Part shown: positions 51,794 through 61,030 of the stretch, piece after piece | Layout of the letters: the number at the start of each line of letters is the position of its first letter | Position numbering within the stretch: position 1 is the stretch's first letter | Assembly: GCA_023416335.1 (NCBI GenBank) | Contig: JAEZHY010000172.1 | Location: 1-64,000 of the forward strand | Direction: 5' to 3' | Source: Pseudomonadota bacterium | Lineage (GTDB): Bacteria > Desulfobacterota > Syntrophobacteria > Syntrophobacterales > Syntrophobacteraceae | Length of the DNA stretch: 64,000 bases | Made by a program: the position numbers and the translations under genes | Notes under the pieces: model-generated | Seen by the model: only the letters and a program-made list of their open reading frames with translations | What the model was told of the DNA's origin: nothing | Database searches by the model: none

Positions 51794-53170
51794 TCACGGC
51801 GTTTTCATGGCAGCGTCGAGGGATACCGGCGGTGCCGTACGTTGGTGGAGATATTGCGCGGCTTTACCCGTCACGCGCAGGTACCAGTCATCGGGCAGCT
51901 TGCAGCCGTCCTGGTCCGGATAGACCATTTTGGCCCCTCGCGGCAGCATGTCCGCTGTTGTTACGGTAGGAAACAGCGCGGTCCCCTCGTCAACTTCATC
52001 GAACATCGCTGCGTACAGCATGTCTGCGTTGCTGCTCAACAGGCCGTAAACCTGTCGCCACAGGAAGTTCCCGCACTGGCGGGGAATTTGGTTGAGTATG
52101 GGTTTTGGCCCGTCCGGGTGGTGGGCCCTGCGGTTAAAAGCTGAGAACCCGGGAAAAATGACAGGCATATAGCCGATTCCAAGCCGCCTGGTCTCCGCCA
52201 TATCGGGTAGAACGTGGGTGCGGACGAAATCATCCGCCCCGGGATTATCGGCAAAGCGCCCCACCGACCACGGGCTGATGACATCATAACTGCGATAGAC
52301 CTCCGCCCATTGCGGCTCGGTTTTCGAATCCCTTTCCAGAGTGCGCCAGTTCGTGGGCACTCCGCCAATCAATGTTGCCGCCTGGAGCCCGTCCCTCCCG
52401 GCCTTGAGGTCCTGGACCAGGCGCAGGACCTCTTGCGGTTCGCCCGGGCGACCCTTGAACCCGAAGCCCCAGATCTCGAGTACCGGTTTGCCGTTCGAGC
52501 GCAGGTAGGACGGACTGGAGGTGATCTTCAAATCCTGTACAAGGTGCTTCCAATCGGCACGGATTCGGGCCGTTACTTTACCGGGATCGGCTCCCGAAAC
52601 GTCATAGCAGATAAAAAATGCGCGGCCCGCTCCTTCCGCCCCGGCCCCGGCATTCATCATCACACGATCGCTGCGCCTGAGCAGGTCGGGTATTTCCAGG
52701 GGTTTGACAAACCGCTGAACCGCGGCTCCGTCAATTCCATGGTCGGCCATCCATCGGAAGTGAACGGCCACCACGTTTGGGTTTTGCGCAGAGTAGAGGC
52801 GGACTGGTGAACCTTCGTTGGTACGCATGTCGGTGGCGCAGAGGTCCTCGGGCTTGAATTGGTTCAGGGCTGGAAGCATATCGACGTTGAAACGCTCCGC
52901 CCGTGCTTCTCCGGCAAACCAATGCTGCCACTGCCGATTTCCTTCATAATCTCCGGGGCAGCCGAACCATCCCTGGTACCCGACTACCAGCTTGCCCTGG
53001 AGACCTTCGGCAGGCCCGGCCCCAAGGGTGGAACGGTTCGGGACGGCTATGCAGAACAGGAGGAAAATGAGGAATAATGCCTGTTTGCCCCTGCCGGGAG
53101 AATTCCGCAAAACATTCTTTAAGCACTGCTTATGATTTGTCATTTTGGTCAGAGGCTTCAATCGTGTCAT
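51794..53170 (-). CDS. Secreted GH71/GH99-like glycoside hydrolase
   Basis: The 458-residue protein has a signal peptide ending near GAGPA after a long basic N-terminus. The GH99/GH71-type barrel contains VVGYQGWFGCPGD, HFRWMADHGIDGAA, GKPVLEIWGFGFKGRPG and the acidic AMFDEVDEGTA, which are usual around the active site. It probably cleaves internal glycosidic bonds of mannan- or fucan-like chains. In a capsule locus it could trim or release the polymer. ATG 53170 with GAGGGAG upstream is chosen; earlier in-frame starts would run into the methyltransferase gene. The start of the next gene overlaps its stop. Confidence 0.78.
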   Translation of the reverse strand: MTRLKPLTKMTNHKQCLKNVLRNSPGRGKQALFLIFLLFCIAVPNRSTLGAGPAEGLQGKLVVGYQGWFGCPGDYEGNRQWQHWFAGEARAERFNVDMLPALNQFKPEDLCATDMRTNEGSPVRLYSAQNPNVVAVHFRWMADHGIDGAAVQRFVKPLEIPDLLRRSDRVMMNAGAGAEGAGRAFFICYDVSGADPGKVTARIRADWKHLVQDLKITSSPSYLRSNGKPVLEIWGFGFKGRPGEPQEVLRLVQDLKAGRDGLQAATLIGGVPTNWRTLERDSKTEPQWAEVYRSYDVISPWSVGRFADNPGADDFVRTHVLPDMAETRRLGIGYMPVIFPGFSAFNRRAHHPDGPKPILNQIPRQCGNFLWRQVYGLLSSNADMLYAAMFDEVDEGTALFPTVTTADMLPRGAKMVYPDQDGCKLPDDWYLRVTGKAAQYLHQRTAPPVSLDAAMKTP

Positions 53171-53202
53171 TCGCTCCCTCACCCAGCAGGTGAGGATCAA
53201 AT

Positions 53203-54162
53203 TCAATCGGTAGACTTTCGAATTACAAAAATGTTGGAAATGAATGGATTCTTTTGATCCCCGTTGACAACTTCCCAGACCTCCAGCACATCTGATCTTT
53301 CTTTTCCGACAATTGAAAAAATATGCTGCTGTGGAAGGCAATGCATCTGCATTTTGAGATCATGTTCGGTATTCAGCCATTCGGATGTTTTGAAGCGATA
53401 GTTCTTTCGGTAGATGGGCACCTGGAATACCGCTATGCCTCCGGGTTTGAGCGAACGCAGAGCATTCGCTATCAGTATTGAGATGATTGGAGGAGGATTG
53501 TGCTGAAAAACAATCAGAGAATAGAAGACATCGCAATCATTCAATTGATCGAGGAAAGTCTCTGAACAGAGGTGATAGGTTATATTGTCAAACCCTCCCT
53601 CTTCAGCATGTTTTCGCGCCAGCGATAAATGTGCTGATGAAATGTCATAACCGTAGACATGTGCAAATTTGCGTGCAAGGGGAATAGTTACCCGCCCTAC
53701 TCCGCATCCGTAGTCTATACAGCTCATTGTCGAAAGGGGCCGGGAATCGTGACGTGCCAGAATGCCTTCCAACTGCGCGGCGTTGCGCTCTCCGGACGCC
53801 CAAAATTGATCAATCGTACCATCCAGATTTTGAGGAAGATACTTCTCATTTGTAAGAACCGACCAATGCGGCTTGGTTACTCCCAAATGTGTCCAGGTTT
53901 CCCTGACCTTATCGATGATTTGACTGACTTCATGGCCGCTCGCCACCGTATCAACCTCGAGCCTGGGGGCTTGCGCAAAGAAAGCGGCGCCTCGTGAAGC
54001 AATGGGAACCTTTGCTGAAAACTCCGCCGAGCTGAGAAAACGTTTTCGCAGCGCATCGATGTTATCGCATTGCATGTGATTTTGAATAACCAACTCCGAT
54101 TCCGGCTCACGTCCCAGAAACAATTTATATCCCAGGATTACTTCGTCCCTTGTAACCGGCAT
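53203..54162 (-). CDS. SAM-dependent methyltransferase with N-terminal DUF4214-type module
   Basis: Of the 319 residues, 1-50 are the same kind of module as in the sulfotransferase at 44707 (MPVTRDEV...YKLFLGREPESE). A spacer of about 60 residues leads to a class I methyltransferase with the SAM-binding motif IDYGCGVGRVTIPLA, followed by YGYDISSAH and FYSLIVFQHN. A methyl group would go onto a sugar oxygen or a linked group of the glycan; the target is not known. ATG 54162 has AAAGAGC-like sequence before it. It has somewhat lower GC than the central genes. Confidence 0.85.
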   Translation of the reverse strand: MPVTRDEVILGYKLFLGREPESELVIQNHMQCDNIDALRKRFLSSAEFSAKVPIASRGAAFFAQAPRLEVDTVASGHEVSQIIDKVRETWTHLGVTKPHWSVLTNEKYLPQNLDGTIDQFWASGERNAAQLEGILARHDSRPLSTMSCIDYGCGVGRVTIPLARKFAHVYGYDISSAHLSLARKHAEEGGFDNITYHLCSETFLDQLNDCDVFYSLIVFQHNPPPIISILIANALRSLKPGGIAVFQVPIYRKNYRFKTSEWLNTEHDLKMQMHCLPQQHIFSIVGKERSDVLEVWEVVNGDQKNPFISNIFVIRKSTD

Positions 54163-54206
54163 TTTTAGCTCTTTTCATAGATTCTTTGATTAGTGAACGG
54201 GATTCT

Positions 54207-56186
54207 TTAGACAGCCTTGAATCCGAACTCCACCAGACGTTTTTGATACAGCTTTTCAGCCTCTTCATATACGACATTGTCTAATTCGACCAGTTTGTCG
54301 AGCGCAGAATCAAGCCGGGGAGTCACAGGCTGCTTTTCCACCTTTTTAAAATGCGGCTTGGTCGATATTTGTTCCAGGCTGTTATCGGTCCTTATTTTAT
54401 CCGGAGCACGCATGTTAAGCATCCGGAACAGCATCAAAAGCGACCTCTCGAAGTCTTCCTGCAATCCGATGAAAGTGAATTCCTGCAGTCTTTGGGCAAT
54501 TTCCAACCTGATCTTGTTTTCCAGCGCCTCAGCTATTGCACTTTTATTTTTTTCCTTTACAACTATTTGCATCCATTTACGCCAGTCTTCTTTCCCCATT
54601 ACAGCCCAATACATATTGTTCCATACACCCTGCGGATTTCGGTCAATAAGCTCATTTTCGAAGAATTCTTCAATTGTTACTCTATCCGCAAGTTGGACCA
54701 ACTCTGAATAGAACATATTGCCAGGTTCATGGGACCTGTAGTAATAATAAAGGGATTGCAAACGACTCTTGGGCTTTCGGACAAATGTAAATATCGAGAG
54801 TTTTTTCCTTGGGATATACCTCAAGGTATCGTAGTTGAAGTGACCGGCGAATGCCCTGTATTTACTTAGCTGGGAAGGAGAAAGTGCCCATATGTTATCT
54901 GCATTCTCACGGTATAATTCATCTTCGGAAAAACAGTCATGGAGGTGATGTTGTACAGAGGTACCGGCAGTTTTTTGAATGTGAATAAATACCAGGCATG
55001 GTTTGTTGTAAGTTGTGTCGGGATGCACTTTTGAATTTGCTTTCGCGTAGCAGCTCGCGAATTCACTCGATTCGATTACATTGGATAAGATAGTCTCCAG
55101 GCCGCCCGGCGATTGCAGAAGTTTGGCATACGAATCAAGTCCTCCCGCATCGGGCTCTCTTTTGAGCAGGCCGGAAAAAATCTGGCGTGCAAGTTCCTCA
55201 CTGGAGAAACCAATTCCTTTTTTAGTTGGAGCGGAAGCCCCGATTTTTTCAGTGAATTCCTTCGATCCTATAATATCTGCCAGGATTGCGGGAAGGTCCC
55301 CCTTTTCCGAAAGCTCGCGGGAATAGGAAGCCAAACCCTCCTCGTCAGGTTCCCTTTTGAGCAGGCCGATAAAGATCTGGCGGACAAGTTCCCCAGCGGA
55401 GAAAGTTGGAGCGGAAGCCCTGGTTATTTCGGCGAATTCCTTTGATTCAATAATATCTTTCAGGATTGCGGAAAGATCCCCATTTTCGGAAAGCTCGCGG
55501 GAATAGGACTCCAGACCTTCCGGGTCTGGTTCCCTTTTGAGCAGGCCGATAAAGGCGGCTCTAATCAGGCCCGGAGAACGGGCGGCGAGGAGCTTGCCCC
55601 AAAACTCCTCGGAATTCGCTATTTCCGCAAACACCGCGGCGATCCTGTCCAATCCGGTGACCTGAGCGGCATAGGAAGCCAGACCTTCCTCCTCCGGCTC
55701 CCTTCCGAGCAGAGAAAGGTAGATGGCGCGCACGAGGTCTGGAGAACGGGCGGCGAGGAGCTTGTTCCAAAATTCCTCGGAATTCGCTATTTCCGCAAAC
55801 AGTGCGATGATCTTATCCAATTCGGTGACCTGAGCGGCATAGGAAACCAGACCTTCCTCCTCCGGCTCCCTTCCGAGCAGAGCAAGGTAGATGGCACGCA
55901 CAAGGTCCGGAGCGCGTTCGGCGATGCTCTTTTGCCGGAATTCATCCGAGTGGGCTATATCCCTGATTATTCCCGCCAGGTCACGGCAACCGGCAAGCTC
56001 TTCTTTATATGCCGCGAAACCTTCGGGGTCGGGTTCCCGGCCCAACAAACCCTGGTAGGCGGCATCGACGAGATCGGCCGAGTGCAGTCCTATGAGCAGC
56101 TTATTTTTTCCGGCCCTGCCGATTCTGTTCAGCAGACCTTTTTCCCCGTCGCAGCAAGAGACTGAATTATTTTGGGAGATTGACAT
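54207..56186 (-). CDS. Sulfotransferase with six tandem DUF4214-type modules
   Basis: In the 659-residue protein, modules lie at about residues 35-378, each carrying LLGREP or LLKREP at 47, 103, 159, 215, 275 and 341. The first four are spaced exactly 56 residues apart. The last two spacings are longer. The C-terminal sulfotransferase has HIQKTAGTSVQHHL (5'-PAPS loop) and FVRKPKSRLQSLYY (3' site) and ends like the enzyme at 44707, so they are paralogues. ATG 56186 starts two bases past the glycosyltransferase stop, behind GGAGGAGGGGG. The modules may bind glycan or protein partners; this is inference. Confidence 0.88.
   Translation of the reverse strand: MSISQNNSVSCCDGEKGLLNRIGRAGKNKLLIGLHSADLVDAAYQGLLGREPDPEGFAAYKEELAGCRDLAGIIRDIAHSDEFRQKSIAERAPDLVRAIYLALLGREPEEEGLVSYAAQVTELDKIIALFAEIANSEEFWNKLLAARSPDLVRAIYLSLLGREPEEEGLASYAAQVTGLDRIAAVFAEIANSEEFWGKLLAARSPGLIRAAFIGLLKREPDPEGLESYSRELSENGDLSAILKDIIESKEFAEITRASAPTFSAGELVRQIFIGLLKREPDEEGLASYSRELSEKGDLPAILADIIGSKEFTEKIGASAPTKKGIGFSSEELARQIFSGLLKREPDAGGLDSYAKLLQSPGGLETILSNVIESSEFASCYAKANSKVHPDTTYNKPCLVFIHIQKTAGTSVQHHLHDCFSEDELYRENADNIWALSPSQLSKYRAFAGHFNYDTLRYIPRKKLSIFTFVRKPKSRLQSLYYYYRSHEPGNMFYSELVQLADRVTIEEFFENELIDRNPQGVWNNMYWAVMGKEDWRKWMQIVVKEKNKSAIAEALENKIRLEIAQRLQEFTFIGLQEDFERSLLMLFRMLNMRAPDKIRTDNSLEQISTKPHFKKVEKQPVTPRLDSALDKLVELDNVVYEEAEKLYQKRLVEFGFKAV
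54875..56080 (-). repeat. In-frame DUF4214 repeats within the sulfotransferase gene
   Basis: Six copies of a 56-66 codon unit. Copies 2 and 3 are nearly identical in protein (PDLVRAIYL, LLGREPEEEGL, EIANSEEFW). Copies 4 and 5 are likewise close (IGLLKREPD, SYSRELSE, DIIESKEF). This is consistent with pairwise duplication. Confidence 0.75.
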
Positions 56187-56187
56187 A

Positions 56188-58020
56188 TTAAAGAACCCCC
56201 TCCTCCACTGGATCGCTTGCACCGTCAGTGTCCAGGTTATTTGATTGTGCTTTATACCCCCCGATGCCGCTCACCTGGTCTTCGGCCAGGTCAAATTCAT
56301 CTTCTCCGGCAACATCTGGCTCAGAATATATGCCCGGCCCCGCTCCGTTTACGGGGACCTTCTTCTCGCCGGCATGGACCCGTGCATGTACCGTTTCATC
56401 TGTCGCGCCCGGCAGTTGCACGCCCCCGAAAACAAAACGGTTCGGTTCGGGCAGGATGAAATTCGGGTCTGGTGTGATCTCTTCTTCGGAGATCTTCTTG
56501 AAAGCTCCCGACCGGATCCGGTCAAAGAAGTTATACCAGGCGTGCTCGATGCTTTCCCGACGATAGCTGGGTCCTAGTTTGAGGCCTGCTTCGATCAGTT
56601 GTTTCCTGTTATCCGCACAGTCGGGGTGGATCACGCTTTCTATTGCCTTCGCCTGGGACAGGGTGGAGTAAGGATCGAAGTACCGGCAGGCATTTTGATA
56701 TATCTCGCGGTGTACAGGAATTTCCGAGGCGACAACCGCGCCCCCGCACAGCATTGCCTCGATGCCGCTCAGGTCGAAGCCTTCGGCCACCGACGGGCAG
56801 ACCACGGCCGCGGCGCCGTTGTAGAGTACCCGCAGTTTGCCGCTCGGAACACAATGAAGATGAAACAGCTCCCCCCTTTGCTGCCAGGGGGCCATGGATT
56901 CAAGTATGCGGGAATACTCCCAACCAAGCTGGCCGACTATGACCAGCTTCAGGTCGGTCATCCCATGATTCTTGAGGTAATCCCACGCGGAAATCATCTT
57001 TGGATAATTTTTTCGGGGCTCAAGAGTCGAAACCATCAACAGATAGCGTAAAGTCTTCCCGTTTAAGTGCCTGACATAGAAATTCTCTTTTTCCCGGGAA
57101 GTGAGGAATTTCGGTTCCGTATCCGGACGGATATGGTTTCGGATAATATTCGCGATGTAGGTTTGATTTCCGACTTCCGGGTAATATTCGTGGGATACGA
57201 TATCCGGGATGACCACCGAGCGATTCTCCAACTTCGGAAATATCTTGAGAAGATCGGAGCGTGTAGCCTCGCTTACACAGGCAAAAAGACCTTTCCTGGA
57301 GTTTTGCAGAAGGTTGGCCATGTGGACGTGCTGGTGAAATCGCGCATTCTTTATCGTGTGCGGCATCAGGATAGGGACGGCATCATGATATCTGACCACC
57401 AGCTGCGTCTTACGCGACAATTCGGTTGGGAACGGAGTTTGTGAGACAAAGACATCATAATTACGAGTACTTATCTTGACAGGCATTCCGGGAAGGCCCG
57501 TCAGCCTCATTTTTTTTATCGCAATTCGGCTTAGAAGGTCGTGCGGCTGCCTCAAAATGGCGTAGCGGGCATTGTGGACAACCTGAAAGTCTTTGGCGGC
57601 CAGTGTCTTTGAGAACATCGACTGCCAGACGAAATCGCCGAAGTCTCCGGCTTCGAACTCATAGAGCGGCAGCCCGATGCGCATGTGTGCCATAAAGGAG
57701 AGGTAGTGCGTGCTTACTCTTTTGGACGCATAGTGCAGGACCCGGTCCCACAAGGTTTCCATGGGATCGACCTTGACGGAAAGAGCAGCCCTCGCCAGCG
57801 TGTGCATTTTTCTATGAGGGCTGAGAAGCCTGGCAAAGTACCCTCTCTTTATCCCCGGCCACAACGTACGGCTGGGATGGTTGATCAGCCCGGTTACCTC
57901 GATGCTTTTCATCATGCTCAGCGCAAGGAATTCAAGCCTCGTCTCCTGCGGAATCCCGGCGAACTCGTCGAGAGCCGGCCGCAGCTCCATTAGCACTCTT
58001 AACCTGTCCTCTTTTGCCAT
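56188..58020 (-). CDS. Glycosyltransferase family 4 with acidic C-terminal extension
   Basis: The 610-residue protein has a helical N-terminal section (about 1-150), a GT-B core (about 150-500) and a C-terminal low-complexity tail. Core landmarks are RYHDAVPILMPHT, CVSEATRSDLL, STLEPRKNYPK, VIVGQLGWEY and PSVAEGFDLSGIEAMLCGG. The last 100 residues (EDEFDLAEDQVSG...) are acidic and probably disordered. It adds a sugar to the exported polysaccharide, presumably at the inner membrane. ATG 58020 is used because GGGAAAGAG precedes it; an upstream ATG would overlap kpsT by 25 bp. The long tail is unusual for the family. Confidence 0.88.
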   Translation of the reverse strand: MAKEDRLRVLMELRPALDEFAGIPQETRLEFLALSMMKSIEVTGLINHPSRTLWPGIKRGYFARLLSPHRKMHTLARAALSVKVDPMETLWDRVLHYASKRVSTHYLSFMAHMRIGLPLYEFEAGDFGDFVWQSMFSKTLAAKDFQVVHNARYAILRQPHDLLSRIAIKKMRLTGLPGMPVKISTRNYDVFVSQTPFPTELSRKTQLVVRYHDAVPILMPHTIKNARFHQHVHMANLLQNSRKGLFACVSEATRSDLLKIFPKLENRSVVIPDIVSHEYYPEVGNQTYIANIIRNHIRPDTEPKFLTSREKENFYVRHLNGKTLRYLLMVSTLEPRKNYPKMISAWDYLKNHGMTDLKLVIVGQLGWEYSRILESMAPWQQRGELFHLHCVPSGKLRVLYNGAAAVVCPSVAEGFDLSGIEAMLCGGAVVASEIPVHREIYQNACRYFDPYSTLSQAKAIESVIHPDCADNRKQLIEAGLKLGPSYRRESIEHAWYNFFDRIRSGAFKKISEEEITPDPNFILPEPNRFVFGGVQLPGATDETVHARVHAGEKKVPVNGAGPGIYSEPDVAGEDEFDLAEDQVSGIGGYKAQSNNLDTDGASDPVEEGVL

Positions 58021-58049
58021 CTGCTCTTTCCCGATCTTCTTGAAGCTCT

Positions 58050-58739
58050 TTACTGGAACAAATTGCCGCGACATTCAGTAGAGCTGGGGTTTGCATGCTC
58101 CGCGTGAAACGCAAGCGCATTCTCGACGTCTTCAAAAATGTGCATCCTGCCGGCAACCAACACGGCGGCCCGGTTACAGAACGAGCGGATGAAGACATCG
58201 TGATGTGAGACCATGATCATGGCCCGGTCTCCACGTTTCTCAAACAACTCGATATTGCATTTGTGCTGAAAACGGGCATCTCCAACGGCAATGATTTCGT
58301 CAATGAGAAAGCAGTCGAATTCCACGGCCATGGAGAGTGCGAAGGCAAGCCGCGCAAGCATCCCGGAAGAGTATCTTTTGACCGGTTCCTGCAGGTAGCT
58401 GCCAAGTTCGGAGAATTCCTCCACGAAGGGGAGGGCCCGCTTATAATCAGCTTTATATACCCGACAGATGAATTTTAGATTGTCCAGCCCGGTGAGGCTC
58501 CCCTGGAAGCCGCCATGGAAAGCCAGGGGCCATGAGACGCTCATACCGCGGGAAATGGTTCCGCTCGAAGGGAGTTCCGCCCCTCCTATCAGCCGGACAA
58601 GGGTCGATTTGCCCGCTCCGTTGAGCCCGAGAATTCCGATTTTCTCGCCCCTGCGCACTGTGAGATTGACGTTATCGAGCACTCTGCGCATCCCAAGGCG
58701 GGTTTTGTATAACTTGGAGACGTTTTCGACTCTTATCAT
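58050..58739 (-). CDS. kpsT: Capsule ABC-transporter ATPase (KpsT-like)
   Basis: The 229-residue protein has Walker [10 protein letters not shown], the signature motif [16 protein letters not shown] (ABC C-loop variant), Walker [10 protein letters not shown] and the switch histidine in MVSHHD. It is an ABC-2-type polysaccharide export ATPase. With the KpsM-like protein it pumps lipid-linked capsule across the inner membrane. ATG 58739 overlaps the kpsM stop in ATGA. A longer in-frame start is unlikely because it would lie inside kpsM. Confidence 0.93.
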   Translation of the reverse strand: MIRVENVSKLYKTRLGMRRVLDNVNLTVRRGEKIGILGLNGAGKSTLVRLIGGAELPSSGTISRGMSVSWPLAFHGGFQGSLTGLDNLKFICRVYKADYKRALPFVEEFSELGSYLQEPVKRYSSGMLARLAFALSMAVEFDCFLIDEIIAVGDARFQHKCNIELFEKRGDRAMIMVSHHDVFIRSFCNRAAVLVAGRMHIFEDVENALAFHAEHANPSSTECRGNLFQ

Positions 58740-59563
58740 TCCTGTCCGATCCGGTATTGCGTTTCCTTTGAAAGGAGAAGACCTATGAAGGTAAGCGCCA
58801 GGGAAAGCACGCAAAGGTAGCCGGGCTGCTCATAGGTACGAACTACGTCGCCATAGTAACCGTGCCGTATCATTTCAGTCACTGTGACGGTCGGCACCCA
58901 GACTGCCAATTGCCGCAAATACTCGGGCAGCCAGTCCACCATAAAGAAAGCGCCTGATATTCCGAGATAGAAGTACATGGAAGGGTGGTAGAAATTCATG
59001 AAAACTTCCCACCGTTCGGAGAGTGCCCCTACGATGAATCCAAGGCCCAGGGTGTACCACATCAACAGGAACCAGCCTAAAAGCATGAGTACGATATCGC
59101 GGGGCCACGGGATCAATTCAAAGTAAATCAAAGCGATTCCGATCAGTACCCAGGCAATGGTCGCACCGGCAATCTCCAGAATTATTCGGGACAAAAAGAG
59201 GTCCAACACTTTGACGTTGCGATGGAAAAGGAGGCTGACGTTTGGCTCCACGGCCTTGCCGCACTTCATGGTTGCCTGGCGCCACATCATAACCGTCGAA
59301 TAGCCGATCCACGCAAAAGCGGTAACGGAAAGACTGGAGCCCCGCAGTTGTATTCCATGCAGATGGATGTTCCACAGGACCGTGACTCCCACGACCAATA
59401 TCATCGGTTCCAGGAAAAGCCACAAGATACCCAGATTGTTGCGGCCGAACCGGGTGATCATCTCCCTTACCAGCAGAGCGCCGATTACACGCATCTGGAT
59501 TGAGAAGGAGTCAATCAGAGACACATGTTCATGTTTTTCAGGCATCCCGATCCTGCTATTCAT
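58736..59563 (-). CDS. kpsM: Capsule ABC-transporter permease (KpsM-like)
   Basis: The 275-residue protein has six membrane segments in the ABC-2 permease pattern. The loop between helix 2 and 3 has [15 protein letters not shown], and the conserved export segment is [18 protein letters not shown]. It forms the inner-membrane channel with KpsT. The start is chosen at ATG 59563, which overlaps the kpsE-like gene by eight bases; ATG 59545 with AGGATCGGG upstream is also possible. Gene order kpsE-kpsM-kpsT is preserved. Confidence 0.92.
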   Translation of the reverse strand: MNSRIGMPEKHEHVSLIDSFSIQMRVIGALLVREMITRFGRNNLGILWLFLEPMILVVGVTVLWNIHLHGIQLRGSSLSVTAFAWIGYSTVMMWRQATMKCGKAVEPNVSLLFHRNVKVLDLFLSRIILEIAGATIAWVLIGIALIYFELIPWPRDIVLMLLGWFLLMWYTLGLGFIVGALSERWEVFMNFYHPSMYFYLGISGAFFMVDWLPEYLRQLAVWVPTVTVTEMIRHGYYGDVVRTYEQPGYLCVLSLALTFIGLLLSKETQYRIGQE

Positions 59564-60713
59564 GGTGTTCACGCACACCGGCCAGAATCAGCCCCAGAAC
59601 GCCCCAGGTGAGAAGTCCGAGGAGGAAGGTCGTACCGATATCTCTCAACCTGCGCGGTTCAATTGCGCAATCCGGCTTGTTTGGCTCAACCATGCGCTGT
59701 AAATAAAGCTCCTGTTGAATCGCTTCGTTACGGGCATGTTCCAGGGACTGAAATGCGGTCTCCAGAAGCTTCCCGGCAACCTTCTCGTCAATTTGAAGCC
59801 TGTCGTATTCAGGGCCATACTTGCTGAATGAGACCTCGGCTCCGGCGACCCTCGCCGTTTGGGATTTAATTTCGCTGCTCAGCGTTCTTATGCGCTGTCT
59901 AAGTCCGGGAATTGCCGGACTCTGGGGACTGGCTGCCTCAAGTTGAGCAAGTTCCGATCTCGCGGTTACCAGGTCGCCCTGGAGCTTGGAAGCCCCTTCG
60001 AGTTCAAGACGCGACTGACCCTCCGGGTCGAAAACACCATGCTTGTTCCGGTATTCCGAAACTGCAATCGTTGCTGCTTTTACTTTATTGGTGGCATTCT
60101 CGACTTCTGTGGATGCAAACCCGATCTTGTCCATCCGTATGCGTTTGTTTAGCTCGTTTATCAGCTCTTCGCCCATTTCCAGCAGCATGGCGTTAATGCG
60201 TTGGGCTTCCTCAGCGCTGAACGCGGACACTTTCAGGGTGGATATGGAAGAAGCGGGATCGAGACTGACATCTATGATCCGGCCGGTATAGTATTTGAAA
60301 AAGTTCTCGAAGCTGCGGTCCCACCAGTCCAGACCGGCGAATCGCTCTATTCTGTCCACTTCCGCGCTGCCAAAGGATTTGGAAATCCCCATCTTCTCTT
60401 CCAACCTTTGGAGGGCGTCTCTTGATTGTATAAAATCGTTTACCGCCGCGGTATCGTCCTGGCCATGGGATAACCCGGAACCCTGCATAAGCTGGCTTAA
60501 ACCGGAAGAGTGACTCTGCTTCTGGGAGCTTCGAACGACGACAAAATGGGATTCCGAGATGTAAATGTCCGAAGCGATCATGCCGAAGTAAATGGACGCC
60601 AGTACCGTTGGAATAAATACGGTCAGCATAAACAGGAGGCTTGGACGCGGAAGTCGCCTGGAGCGTACCGTTCCCTTTACCAGAGATACTTTTGTAAATC
60701 CGGATCCTTCCAT
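59556..60713 (-). CDS. kpsE: Capsule export inner-membrane/periplasmic protein (KpsE-like)
   Basis: The 385-residue protein has an N-terminal membrane segment (about 28-48) and a large periplasmic coiled-coil region (about 180-330, e.g. RSELAQLEAASPQS and SEIKSQTARVAGAE). A second membrane segment lies near the C-terminus (about 360-378). This hairpin topology and its length match KpsE/BexC polysaccharide co-polymerase proteins that link KpsMT to the outer-membrane channel. The start ATG 60713 overlaps the stop of the preceding short frame in TGATG. Confidence 0.92.
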   Translation of the reverse strand: MEGSGFTKVSLVKGTVRSRRLPRPSLLFMLTVFIPTVLASIYFGMIASDIYISESHFVVVRSSQKQSHSSGLSQLMQGSGLSHGQDDTAAVNDFIQSRDALQRLEEKMGISKSFGSAEVDRIERFAGLDWWDRSFENFFKYYTGRIIDVSLDPASSISTLKVSAFSAEEAQRINAMLLEMGEELINELNKRIRMDKIGFASTEVENATNKVKAATIAVSEYRNKHGVFDPEGQSRLELEGASKLQGDLVTARSELAQLEAASPQSPAIPGLRQRIRTLSSEIKSQTARVAGAEVSFSKYGPEYDRLQIDEKVAGKLLETAFQSLEHARNEAIQQELYLQRMVEPNKPDCAIEPRRLRDIGTTFLLGLLTWGVLGLILAGVREHHE

Positions 60714-60922
60714 CAGTAATCCTTAATCAATGCCGTGATTTTATGTGAAAAGTCCGCATACAGCTCCGCCAACTCGATTACATTCGAACAGTAATCCAAT
60801 TCGCGGTCATAATATGGAGGAGCCACATCGGAAGCCGGCTCCAAATATTTCAGTGTTGCTGCTGGTGATTTGTTACAAATGAGACGACTAATCCCCCGCA
60901 CAACAAAGGTACTCAAAAGCAA
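60713..60922 (-). CDS. Short uncharacterised ORF coupled to kpsE
   Basis: This frame encodes 69 residues starting at TTG 60922 behind GAGAAGG. It ends in TGATG with the kpsE start, a sign of translational coupling. The peptide has no membrane segment, signal or recognised motif (PPYYDRELDYCSNV in the middle). It may be a real small protein or just a coupling leader. Confidence 0.35.
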   Translation of the reverse strand: MLLSTFVVRGISRLICNKSPAATLKYLEPASDVAPPYYDRELDYCSNVIELAELYADFSHKITALIKDY

Positions 60923-61030
60923 ACCTTCTCAAAAACTTATGAACAGACGATGACCGGCAACTGGAAACATGCGGGAAGGCGGGTTCTTTCGGCTGAAAAT
61001 CATCGATTTTGACCCGCCGGCGCCGCTTTG

